26,507 nt of DNA, taken from the NCBI GenBank assembly GCA_029937635.1, contig JAPYPM010000004.1:1-26507 (forward strand). Direction: 5' to 3'. This document shows, in pieces, positions 17,688-25,373 of the stretch (within the stretch, counting starts at the first letter, position 1; each line of letters begins with the position of its first letter). The notes below the pieces were generated by a model that worked only from the letters and a program-made list of their open reading frames with translations, was not told the DNA's origin and made no database searches. The position numbers and the translations under genes were made by a program. The stretch comes from Nitrospinaceae bacterium. Lineage in GTDB: Bacteria > Nitrospinota > Nitrospinia > Nitrospinales > VA-1.

Positions 17688-18905
17688 TTAAGTTGTATAT
17701 TCAGCATTAATGCGAACGTAATCATAAGATAAATCGCAGGTGTAAACCTCGTCTGAGTAGATACCTGATTTAAGGTCGATACAAATAAAAATATTTTTGC
17801 TCTTCATTTTTTTACGAAGGGTTGACTTTAAAGACGATTTTTCGGGCATTCCATTGTTGAAAAGAACAGAATCATTGAGTGAAATTTTAATCTTATTTGG
17901 ATTGAAAGGTACCCCTGAAGAACCTACTGCAGCAATAATTCTTCCCCAGTTTGGATCTTGTCCAAACAAGGCAGTTTTAACTAATAATGAGGTTGCTATT
18001 GATTTAGCGACCACATGGGCATGAGTTTTTACTTTGACACCATGTACTCGAATTGTGACAAATTTAGTGGCCCCTTCTCCATCAAGTACAATTTTATGCG
18101 CTAGATATAAACATAGCTCTGTTAATTTATCGACAAACTTTCTGTAAGCAGGACTACCCGCTCGAATACTTATATTTTTAGCTTTGCCATTTGCTAACAG
18201 TAGAGCCATATCATTGGTACTTATATCTCCATCTACTGTGATACGATTGAAAGTTTTATTATTTGCTTCTTTAAGAGCAAGACCGAGCGTTCTTTTATCA
18301 ATGGCTGCATCTGTGGCAATGAACGCCAACATTGTAGCCATATTCGGATGAATCATTCCAGACCCTTTGGCAATGCCACCCATAGTTATTTTATGTTTTC
18401 CGACATAGAAACTTAGCGATTTAAATTTTGGGGCTAAGTCGGTAGTCATAATTGCTTCAGCTGACTGAGCCCATCCCATAGGAGATAAATTTCTGGATAG
18501 AATTGGTAGGGATTGTACAATTTTATTTATTGGTAAAGGGACACCTATGATACCTGTTGATGCAATAAAAATTTCTTTGGGGTCAACCAAAAGATTCTTT
18601 GAAAGTTTTGAGGCCAAAGATTGACAGTCTTTCATCCCCTTTGGCCCTGTGCAAGCATTGGCATTCCCACTATTAATCACGATAGCTCGAAATTTTTTAG
18701 AACTTTTAAGAATTTGTTGGCACCAGGTTATGGTGGGCGAAACCACTTTGTTTGATGTGAAGACACCTGCACCAACAGAAGGCTCTTCAGAAAAAATTAA
18801 AGCGAGATCTTTTTTTTTGTTAGTTTTGATTCCACAGAAAATACCGGCAGTACTAAATCCTGGGATTCGAAAACCACGGCTTAAAGATTCTTTTTTCATA
18901 GTCAA
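17688..18905 (-). CDS. argJ: Glutamate N-acetyltransferase (ornithine acetyltransferase), self-cleaving
   Basis: Moves the acetyl group from N-acetylornithine to glutamate in the cyclic arginine pathway; some members also use acetyl-CoA. The N-terminal half has the VINSGNANACTG oxyanion segment (77-88) and the autocleavage site KGSGMIHPNMATML. The Thr (T191) of the A-T bond becomes the nucleophile at the new N-terminus of the beta chain. The C-terminal half has LDGEGATKF and FGQDPNWGRI. At 405 residues it has the usual precursor length. It starts 5 bases after argC. Whether it is mono- or bifunctional cannot be told without knowing whether argA exists elsewhere. Confidence 0.95.
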   Translation of the reverse strand: MTMKKESLSRGFRIPGFSTAGIFCGIKTNKKKDLALIFSEEPSVGAGVFTSNKVVSPTITWCQQILKSSKKFRAIVINSGNANACTGPKGMKDCQSLASKLSKNLLVDPKEIFIASTGIIGVPLPINKIVQSLPILSRNLSPMGWAQSAEAIMTTDLAPKFKSLSFYVGKHKITMGGIAKGSGMIHPNMATMLAFIATDAAIDKRTLGLALKEANNKTFNRITVDGDISTNDMALLLANGKAKNISIRAGSPAYRKFVDKLTELCLYLAHKIVLDGEGATKFVTIRVHGVKVKTHAHVVAKSIATSLLVKTALFGQDPNWGRIIAAVGSSGVPFNPNKIKISLNDSVLFNNGMPEKSSLKSTLRKKMKSKNIFICIDLKSGIYSDEVYTCDLSYDYVRINAEYTT

Positions 18906-18910
18906 TATAT

Positions 18911-19948
18911 CTAGGGGAAAATACCAGGAAAATTAAGTCCGGTTGTTTCTGAAATCCCTAGCATGAGGTTCATATTTTGCACAGCTTGACCAGAGGCACC
19001 TTTTATCAAATTATCAATGGCGCTTGTGATGATGGCCCTTTGGTTGCGTTTATCAACATGTACACCGATATCACAAAAATTTGAGGATACTGTGAAATGG
19101 GAGTTGGCATACTCTCCTAATGGGAGTATTCGAACAAATGGCTCATCTTTGTAAAATTTCTGAAAATACTCAATAAGGTTTTCAGAAGACATATCTTGTT
19201 TTAAATTGATATAAACCGTGCTTAGCATTCCTCGTGTCATTGGTACGAGGTGGGGTGAAAAAGATATCAGCACATTAGTTTTGGCTAATGCTGACAATTC
19301 TTGTTCGATTTCTGGCGTGTGTCTGTGGACAGCAATGTTATAGGCAGAAACCCCTTCATTAATTTCGGAAAACTGAGTTGCAAGAGATACCTTGCGCCCA
19401 GCACCCGAGACACCAGACTTAGAGTCTGCTATGATACTGGATAAATCGACCCAGTCTTCAGTTACTAAGGGGGCAAGGGCGAGAGTTATACTTGTTGGAT
19501 AGCAACCTGGGTTGGCTACCAGACGTGCAGATTTTATTTTTTCTCGATGTATCTCCGGTAAACCATAGACTGCCTCTTTTAATAGCGCTGGTTGATTGTG
19601 TGGAAACGAGTACCAGTCCTTAAAAACAGTTGGATCTTTTAACCGGTAATCAGCGCTCAGATCGATGACCTTGGTGTCCCTACTTAAAAAAATTGGTACC
19701 GGGTCCATAGAGGTTGTATGAGGGAGAGCAAGAAAAACAAGATCGCAAGCCTCGCTGGATACAGACTCAATTGATGATAGCTTTGTGTCGAGAACTCCCC
19801 TGATTGAAGGAAAGACTTTCGAGATATCTTCGCCTTGATAGGTTTCAGAGGTGAGAAAAACGATTTCGATATTCGGATGATTTGTGAGCAAGCGAAGTAG
19901 CTCAAATCCGGTATAGCCACTGGCACCTGCGATACCAATTTTTGCCAT
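18911..19948 (-). CDS. argC: N-acetyl-gamma-glutamyl-phosphate reductase
   Basis: NADPH-dependent reduction of N-acetylglutamyl phosphate to the semialdehyde in arginine synthesis. It has the dinucleotide-binding GASGYTGFELLRLL at 8-21, the active-site NPGCYPTS with nucleophile C149, and the GVSGAGRK and 'HRHTPEIEQEL' segments of the type 1 enzyme. The length (345) is normal. A clear Shine-Dalgarno sequence (AGGA, 6 bases before the ATG) supports this start, which is unusual here because most genes in the window have weak sites. It lies 180 bases after rpsI, in the same direction, and heads the argC-argJ pair. Confidence 0.96.
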   Translation of the reverse strand: MAKIGIAGASGYTGFELLRLLTNHPNIEIVFLTSETYQGEDISKVFPSIRGVLDTKLSSIESVSSEACDLVFLALPHTTSMDPVPIFLSRDTKVIDLSADYRLKDPTVFKDWYSFPHNQPALLKEAVYGLPEIHREKIKSARLVANPGCYPTSITLALAPLVTEDWVDLSSIIADSKSGVSGAGRKVSLATQFSEINEGVSAYNIAVHRHTPEIEQELSALAKTNVLISFSPHLVPMTRGMLSTVYINLKQDMSSENLIEYFQKFYKDEPFVRILPLGEYANSHFTVSSNFCDIGVHVDKRNQRAIITSAIDNLIKGASGQAVQNMNLMLGISETTGLNFPGIFP

Positions 19949-20128
19949 AGAATTTCCTATAGAAAATAGCTACCTTTAATTCTTTTGCAAGTCTTCAAAA
20001 TAAAGGGAAGAATACCAGCGCTATTTTAGTATTGAACGATTTAATATAATAGCTGAAAAGTGATTTTTGGGTAGTATTTTTTCTGGAAACGCTTCGGTGA
20101 TCAGAATAGACAATGGGAATTAAATTTA

Positions 20129-20527
20129 TTAACGTTTGGAAAACTGGAAACGTTTACGAGCACCAGGTCTGCCATATTTTTTTCGTTCGACAACACGTGC
20201 GTCACGTGTGAGGAAGCCTCCTCTTTTCAGAGCTGCACGATGTTCGGAATCAGCTTCTAGTAGAGCTCGGGATACGCCTAGACGGAATGCCCCAGCTTGT
20301 CCCGAGATACCACCACCAATAACTGTAGCGTTGATATCGTAAGACTCTGTTGTGTTGGTGCAAGTCAATGGTTGTTTAACATTCATGACTAGAGAATCAC
20401 GCATAAAATATTCTTTGACTTCTTTAGAGTTTACAGTAATTTTACCAGAGCCAGACTGGATCCATACCTTGGCTATAGCTCGTTTGCGTCTACCCGTTGC
20501 GTAAAACTTTTCACCGATGTTTCCCAT
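20129..20527 (-). CDS. rpsI: 30S ribosomal protein S9
   Basis: Small-subunit protein whose C-terminal tail reaches the P-site tRNA anticodon. Family features are YATGRRKRAIAKVW at the N-terminal side, GGGISGQAGAFRLGVSRAL in the middle, DARVVERKKYGRPGARK, and the terminal QFSKR with the invariant last Lys-Arg. At 132 residues it is normal. A GGAAA stretch about 8 bases before the ATG serves as the ribosome site. It is the second gene of the near-universal rplM-rpsI pair, 65 bases after rplM. Confidence 0.98.
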   Translation of the reverse strand: MGNIGEKFYATGRRKRAIAKVWIQSGSGKITVNSKEVKEYFMRDSLVMNVKQPLTCTNTTESYDINATVIGGGISGQAGAFRLGVSRALLEADSEHRAALKRGGFLTRDARVVERKKYGRPGARKRFQFSKR

Positions 20528-20592
20528 AATTTATATTTCCGTGTATTTTTATTAATTAAATTTAGTTATTGAATATTACCGATCGCTACACT

Positions 20593-21021
20593 TTATATAG
20601 AGATTGTCTCTGGGTTTTGCGCAGTGTGGGGATGTTCGTTATCGTCATAAACGCGAAAATTACCAGCCAGTACTCTTCCTAGTCGATTTTTTGGCAACAT
20701 ACCTTGGATAGCATTTTTAAGTAGACTAGAGGGTTTTTTTTCCCTCATTTCTTTGGCTGTTGCTGATTTTATCCCACCAGGGAATCCAGTGTGGTGGTAA
20801 TAAATTTTTTGATCCCATTTTTTACCAGTTAGTTTAACCTTAGAGGCATTAATTATGATCACATTGTCACCACAGTCAACATGTGGAGTAAATGTAGGTT
20901 TAGTTTTTCCACGGATGATGGCTGCAACCTTTGTCGCGACACGACCCAAAACCTTATCAGAAGCGTCTATAACAACCCACTTTTTATCTACAGTATTCGC
21001 ATTCAAAGAAATCGTTTTCAT
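20593..21021 (-). CDS. rplM: 50S ribosomal protein L13
   Basis: An early-assembling large-subunit protein. Recognised by WVVIDASDKVLGRVATKVA, the HVDCGDNVIIINA strand, KLTGKKWDQKIYYHHTGFPGG, and the NRLGR motif followed by LRVYxxxxHPHxAQxP near the C-terminus (here FRVYDDNEHPHTAQNPE). At 142 residues it is the same length as the E. coli protein. It has a near-consensus promoter 55-83 bases upstream and leads the rplM-rpsI operon. Confidence 0.98.
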   Translation of the reverse strand: MKTISLNANTVDKKWVVIDASDKVLGRVATKVAAIIRGKTKPTFTPHVDCGDNVIIINASKVKLTGKKWDQKIYYHHTGFPGGIKSATAKEMREKKPSSLLKNAIQGMLPKNRLGRVLAGNFRVYDDNEHPHTAQNPETISI

Positions 21022-21075
21022 AAGCTCAGTGGCTTGATTTAATAGGGGATTTTAAAGTAAATATGGAAGAGAGCT

Positions 21076-21104
21076 ATACTAGATAAATTAAGGCGTAATG
21101 TCAA
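21076..21104 (-). promoter_or_regulatory. Sigma-70 promoter of rplM-rpsI
   Basis: On the minus strand a perfect TTGACA (21099-21104) is separated by exactly 17 bases from TAGTAT (21076-21081, 5 of 6 to consensus). It lies 55 bases upstream of the rplM ATG, giving a leader of about 48 nt. It is the best promoter in the window, as expected for a ribosomal operon. Confidence 0.8.
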
Positions 21105-21119
21105 CTGGTTTCATAATGT

Positions 21120-21148
21120 TTCAAAGTATTTTTTCTACATTATATAAT
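21120..21148 (+). promoter_or_regulatory. Candidate promoter of the squalene-hopene cyclase gene
   Basis: TTCAAA (21120-21125, 4 of 6) is followed after 17 bases by a perfect TATAAT (21143-21148). It sits back to back with the rplM promoter: the two -35 boxes are 15 bases apart. The implied 5' leader to the cyclase ATG at 21385 would be about 230 nt. Chance occurrence in AT-rich DNA is possible. Confidence 0.4.
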
Positions 21149-21384
21149 TAATACTCCCATAATCATAATAAACAGGCCAATCCATAAAGACTTTATTTTT
21201 TAGTTTAATTCAGCTATTTTAGCCATTCTAAACAGCATTTTCTATACTTTTATCTGCCTGTGAGCATTATTTAATGTATTTTGGGTATTTAATATCAATG
21301 ACATACTGAGATAGCTTTAAATTTTATTAATGATTTTTCGATCTCTCCTTGCATACAGTGGCTTAAAATCAAGAAAATACCTTT

Positions 21385-23277
21385 ATGAATTTTGATGAAC
21401 GATTAGATTTAGCAATCAATAAATCACGCAATTTTATGTTATCCAGGCAAACAGAAGAGGGTTACTGGGTCGACGAATTAGAGTCCAACGCTACCATTAC
21501 GGCGGAACTTGTTTTTTTTATGCACTTTACCGAAACGGTCGACCTAGAAAAGCAGAAAAAAATTACCAATTACCTTCTTCATACACAAAGAGAGGATGGA
21601 AGTTGGCCTCTGTATTTTGGAGGACCTTGTGATATCAACTCTACAGTGGAATCTTACATGGCCTTAAGGCTTGCAGGCGTTTCAAAAGGACGTCCAGAAA
21701 TGATTCAAGCGCGCGAAGCAATTTTTGCAAACGGTGGCATTAAAGCTACGCGTGTGTTTACCAAAGTTTTCCTCGCTATGTTTGGCCAAATTTCCTGGAG
21801 TGTTTGTCCCTCTGTTCCGGTAGAGATTATTCTGCTTAAAAATTGGTTTCCTCTAAATATTTATGAGATGTCCAGTTGGTCTCGCGGTACGGTGGTCCCG
21901 CTTTCGATCGTTATTAGCCATAAACCAGTGTGTCATCTTCCTAAAGGAAATGATTTTAAAGAGCTATTTACTAGTGGTGACTCGGAGTTAGGTTTTGAAT
22001 CGGACGGACTAGTTTTTAGTTCTTGGAGAAATTTTTTTATCAATCTGGACAAAGTTATAAAGTTCATTGGTAGATCGCCGTGGAAACCTTTTCGTAAAAT
22101 AGCTCTTAAAAGGGCTCTTAGTTGGGTTATTGAACATCAAGAAGAACAAGGAGACTTCTCTGGAATTCAGCCGGCAATGCTCAATTCTTTATTAGCCTAT
22201 CATTATGAGGGAATTTCTAAGAATGATCCAAAGTGGGTTAAGGGATTGGAAGCGGTAGAAAGATTCTTAATAAACAAGAAAGAGGGCACGCTTATGCAAG
22301 CTTGTGTTTCTCCGCTATGGGATACTGCCATAGCGGCTAATGCTCTTTGTGATTCTGGAATGTCTACAGATCATCCGGCTTTGGTAAAAGCAGCCAAATG
22401 GATTCTGAGTAAACAGGTAGTTAAAAAGGGAGATTGGGCCATTAAAAACCCTAAGGTAGAACCCGGTGGCTGGGCTTTCGAGTTTTATAACGAGCTTTAT
22501 CCGGACTGTGATGATACGGCGGAGATTCTTATTTTTCTTAACCGAATAACATTACCGGATTCTTATCAAAAATTGCAAGAATCGAGGAAAGCGACCTCAT
22601 GGTTACTTAGTATGCAATGTCAGTCCGGTGGTTGGGCAGCGTTTGACATAAATAATGAACAGGAAATTCTAAATCAAGTCCCATTTGCAGACCATGGTGC
22701 CATGCTAGATCAGCCATCGGCAGATGTGAGCGGGCGCGTTTTGTGGTTACTTGGCCAACTTGGCTTCAAAAATAATCACCCAAAAGTTAAAAGAGTTATT
22801 AATTTTCTAAAAGCAAAGCAAGAAAGTAATGGGTCTTGGTGGGGTCGTTGGGGAGTCAACTATATTTATGGAAGTTGGTTAGCTCTTACTGGTCTTGCTT
22901 CCATCGGCGAAGATATGAGTCAGCCATATGTTTGTCGCTCGATGAAATGGTTTGAAGATCATCAAAATAAAGACGGCGGTTGGGGAGAAACTTGCGAAAG
23001 TTATAAAATTCCATCATTAGCAGGAAAAGGTAATAGTACAGTTTCGCAAACAGCTTGGGCTGTGATGGGGATGATTGCCGGTGGGGAGGAAGAAAGTTTG
23101 GTTGTTAAGCGTGGTATAGAGTTTTTATTGAATAAACAAGAGCCCCACGGGTCGTGGCAGGAAGATGAGTTTACGGGAACGGGATTTCCCATTCACTTCT
23201 TTATTAAATACCATATGTATCAGCACTTCTTCCCGCTTATGGCCCTTGGAAGGTATCGCTCCGTCCTTAAACCTTAA
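21385..23277 (+). CDS. shc: Squalene-hopene cyclase
   Basis: Cyclises squalene to hopene/hopanol, the first step in making hopanoids that stiffen the membrane. It is a monotopic membrane enzyme. The protonating DxDD motif is D374-C375-D376-D377, at the same numbers as in the Alicyclobacillus enzyme, and the length (630) is essentially identical to it. Several QW repeats are visible, among them QSGGWAAFD, SNGSWWGRWG, KDGGWGETC and HGSWQEDEF. The C-terminus HFFPLMALGRYR is typical. No other hopanoid (hpn) or squalene-synthesis gene is in the window, so it is a stand-alone unit here. The start is supported by the usual N-terminal 'AINKSRNFML' helix; the ribosome site is weak. Confidence 0.96.
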   Translation: MNFDERLDLAINKSRNFMLSRQTEEGYWVDELESNATITAELVFFMHFTETVDLEKQKKITNYLLHTQREDGSWPLYFGGPCDINSTVESYMALRLAGVSKGRPEMIQAREAIFANGGIKATRVFTKVFLAMFGQISWSVCPSVPVEIILLKNWFPLNIYEMSSWSRGTVVPLSIVISHKPVCHLPKGNDFKELFTSGDSELGFESDGLVFSSWRNFFINLDKVIKFIGRSPWKPFRKIALKRALSWVIEHQEEQGDFSGIQPAMLNSLLAYHYEGISKNDPKWVKGLEAVERFLINKKEGTLMQACVSPLWDTAIAANALCDSGMSTDHPALVKAAKWILSKQVVKKGDWAIKNPKVEPGGWAFEFYNELYPDCDDTAEILIFLNRITLPDSYQKLQESRKATSWLLSMQCQSGGWAAFDINNEQEILNQVPFADHGAMLDQPSADVSGRVLWLLGQLGFKNNHPKVKRVINFLKAKQESNGSWWGRWGVNYIYGSWLALTGLASIGEDMSQPYVCRSMKWFEDHQNKDGGWGETCESYKIPSLAGKGNSTVSQTAWAVMGMIAGGEEESLVVKRGIEFLLNKQEPHGSWQEDEFTGTGFPIHFFIKYHMYQHFFPLMALGRYRSVLKP

Positions 23278-23350
23278 ATTTTTTAAAACTATCCCCTTGC
23301 TAATATCATTATGATGTATATTGGCGTGAGTTAGGCATAAATGAAAATAG

Positions 23351-23923
23351 TTAATGCTGTCTAAGCATCTCGACTGCAAATCTAGTACGCTTGATATGCT
23401 GTGTAGCTGATGAGATCACTTCACCTGTACCGACATCGGTTAGGGTAAGATGCATATCAATATTGGTACCTAGATCTGTGATTTTTCCTGTTAGAATCGC
23501 TTGAGAATTCAGTGATTCACCAAGAGCCTTTAAATCTTTTTTTGCATACAAGTAGTTATGCTGCAGATTAAGTTGCTGCAAAATTTCGTTGACCTCGCCT
23601 TTTTGAGTGACGTGAAAAATACGGTCTTGAAACAAAGTCCGATCAGTAAATGCCTCAACTATTCTGGATGAAAGGTACTCACCTAGGATAGTTGTTTGAC
23701 TTTCCTCATCAACAAAGTCCATAACGGTAATTTTGTTGATTTCGTACTCCTCAATATCTTTGGCTATTTTACTTGTTAAACTTTCTGATTTTCCTTGATA
23801 GTAACTCGAATCGGTTTGGGTTCGAAAAATCTTTGACCAAGAATCAATAGGATCAACTCGAAGCGAACATGCCGAAAAAACGATAAAAAAAAGGATAGGA
23901 TAAAATATTCTGTAATTTTTCAT
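23351..23923 (-). CDS. Outer-membrane lipoprotein with FlgO/CsgG-like domain
   Basis: A 190-residue lipoprotein of unknown role. I choose the ATG at 23923 because GAGAAAAG lies just before it and it gives a compact signal peptide MKNYRIFYPILFFIVFSAC with lipobox F-S-A-C19. An upstream in-frame ATG at 23938 or 23971 would extend it by 5 or 16 residues with no ribosome site. Ser at +2 is compatible with outer-membrane sorting. The mature part has VMDFVDEESQTTILGEYLSSRIVEAF, then a 'VTQKGEVNEIL' strand, and SQAILTGKITDLGTNIDMHLTLTDVGTGEVISSA. This is the alpha/beta pattern of the FlgO, CsgG and TolB-like periplasmic domains. It is convergent with the cyclase gene, with a 73-base gap. No flagellar or curli genes are nearby, so a flagellar role is not supported. 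Confidence 0.75.
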   Translation of the reverse strand: MKNYRIFYPILFFIVFSACSLRVDPIDSWSKIFRTQTDSSYYQGKSESLTSKIAKDIEEYEINKITVMDFVDEESQTTILGEYLSSRIVEAFTDRTLFQDRIFHVTQKGEVNEILQQLNLQHNYLYAKKDLKALGESLNSQAILTGKITDLGTNIDMHLTLTDVGTGEVISSATQHIKRTRFAVEMLRQH

Positions 23924-24436
23924 ATAGACTTTTCTCATTGATATCAAATGGTATATCGTAATATTAAGCAAATCTCTAAAGGTTTTATTCCGAAATTCAT
24001 GTACAGAATCAAAGTTTTTTAAGAATATTTTGTAAAACCTTATGATTAGGGAAATTAAAAGGGTTCATATACCTCCATGAATAAAAAAAGTTTTTAAACT
24101 ATAAAAATATTTCGGGTAATAATTTTCATTATTAAATATTAAAAGAACATTCCTTGCTTGGTATATTATGAATTCCTCTTTGGTAGGACTGATTGTTTTA
24201 GAGGAGTTTCTATAGATTCATATTACGGTTTTAGTGTCTTGGTTTGACTAACCAGAACTGAAGACGGGCAGAAAAAATTCATAAGTTTGTATTGGTCTGG
24301 ATTAGGTTATGTAATCTTCATCAATAGTATACTCCATGATGCATTGAAAAAATAAGGACTTTTCTGGAATCCTTTTAGGATTTAGGGTATAAAGTGGGTA
24401 AAAATAAAATCATTTAAATATTTTTAAAAGTATTTC
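23924..24436. other. Gene-free region between two divergent lipoprotein genes
   Basis: About 510 AT-rich bases. Only very short ORFs occur (for example 13-15 codons near 24042 and 24169), with no ribosome site and no family look. The right end holds a small palindrome and a TATAAA upstream of the next gene. I see no tRNA, riboswitch or mobile-element remnant, though a small RNA cannot be excluded by eye. Confidence 0.55.
24368..24393 (+). promoter_or_regulatory. Candidate promoter with palindrome upstream of the orphan lipoprotein gene
   Basis: A perfect inverted repeat AATCCT-TTT-AGGATT (24368-24382) is followed 5 bases later by a -10-like TATAAA (24388-24393), 43 bases before the ATG. The hexamer 17 bases above the -10 is TGGAAT, a poor -35 that overlaps the repeat. 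This could be an operator, but the signal is weak. Confidence 0.3.
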
Positions 24437-25276
24437 ATGAAAATTTGGTTTGCTATTTTCACAGTCTATTTAATGTCCATGACGGTTTTAATTGCGTGTG
24501 ATGGTGGGGAGGAAGTGAAAGGTCCAGTTATTCAACCAAAGAAAGAATCCACATGGGTTCGCACGGAGAAAGTGCAAATAACTAAGGAGGAAGTTTTCTC
24601 GAATTCTAAAAAAGTTTTAGCGAAAATTCCTATTAATTCTTCTTTAATTGAAAAAATTAATACGAAAAAATTTAGTTCATATGTGGCGATAGATAAAACT
24701 TCATGTCTAGATAGATTCGATTCATTGGACTTAAGGCGAACTTTAGTTCAAAAATTTGGAGGTATGTGGGGTGCATTTGAAAGGAATGAAGATTCAAAAT
24801 CTTACTCTTTTCACGGAATGCAACTCGATAGCAATATAAATAAAATTATTTTTAGCTTAGGGTACCTGTGTAAAACCTCAGAAGGGGTTCCTTTAAATAA
24901 TGTGGCCATTGAATTTAAAAAATTGCTACAAGACTATGGACTTGACGAGACAAAAAAAATATTGCTTTCCCGTGGAGAACATCCTAAGGATATTGAAAAT
25001 TATCTCAATTATGAGGAGTTTGCTCGTAAGATAAGTGCGCGAAAAATAGATTATAAAATGATTAATTCTCGTCTGGATAAAGCAGAACGTCTAATATATT
25101 TTTATGAAGATTTTTATAAAAAATCGATAAAAAAACAAGCTGTAGATGAGTTTCTCTCTAACACTGCTACTTTGTTAAAAATAACGAATGAATTTATTCA
25201 GACTGATCAGCTAATGGCTATGGTTTTAAATGAAGATAGGTTAGTTCCTTATAACCATATCGACCAGGATATGTAA
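24437..25276 (+). CDS. Unrecognised lipoprotein
   Basis: I do not recognise this 279-residue protein. It begins with a lysine-poor signal peptide and an ideal lipobox L18-I19-A20-C21, so it should be lipidated. Asp at +2 (C-D-G-G-E-E) is the residue that, in E. coli, keeps lipoproteins in the inner membrane. An acidic and polar linker runs to about residue 45. The mature part is rich in charged residues and mostly helical in appearance, especially 150-260 (for example SRLDKAERLIYFYEDFYKK). Two cysteines (C90, C145) could form a disulfide. No catalytic motif is seen. It has no clear ribosome site, is divergent from the FlgO-like gene and convergent with lon. Gene status is supported by length, signal peptide and codon regularity. 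Confidence 0.7.
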   Translation: MKIWFAIFTVYLMSMTVLIACDGGEEVKGPVIQPKKESTWVRTEKVQITKEEVFSNSKKVLAKIPINSSLIEKINTKKFSSYVAIDKTSCLDRFDSLDLRRTLVQKFGGMWGAFERNEDSKSYSFHGMQLDSNINKIIFSLGYLCKTSEGVPLNNVAIEFKKLLQDYGLDETKKILLSRGEHPKDIENYLNYEEFARKISARKIDYKMINSRLDKAERLIYFYEDFYKKSIKKQAVDEFLSNTATLLKITNEFIQTDQLMAMVLNEDRLVPYNHIDQDM

Positions 25277-25335
25277 CTTTCATTATAGAGCTTGTGAAGA
25301 GGCAGGTCACACAAATTTATTTATGAGATTATATG

Positions 25336-25373
25336 AAACTAGCTATTAAAAATTTAATGGCTAAAGCTAGTTT
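25336..25373. repeat. Nested inverted repeats between convergent genes, overlapping the lon stop
   Basis: Two overlapping hairpins are possible. One is an 11-bp stem with one T-G pair (25340-25350 with 25353-25363). The other is a perfect 9-bp pair AAACTAGCT (25336-25344) with AGCTAGTTT (25365-25373) around a 20-base loop. They share bases, so only one can form at a time. The second includes the lon stop codon. There is no good T run on either strand, so terminator function is uncertain. Confidence 0.35.

Larger units (their letters stand above)
21022..21384. other. Divergent intergenic region between rplM and the cyclase gene
   Basis: A 363-base AT-rich region holding the two back-to-back promoter candidates. 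The stretch 21149-21384 has no ORF with a family match and no strong hairpin. The only small palindrome I see (ATAAAG/CTTTAT with a 1-base centre, followed by Ts, near 21186-21198) is too weak to call. Confidence 0.6.

Noticed and set aside
21186..21204. ATAAAG/CTTTAT followed by Ts in the cyclase leader as an attenuator
   Set aside because: The stem is almost all A-T with a one-base centre, too unstable to support without conservation.
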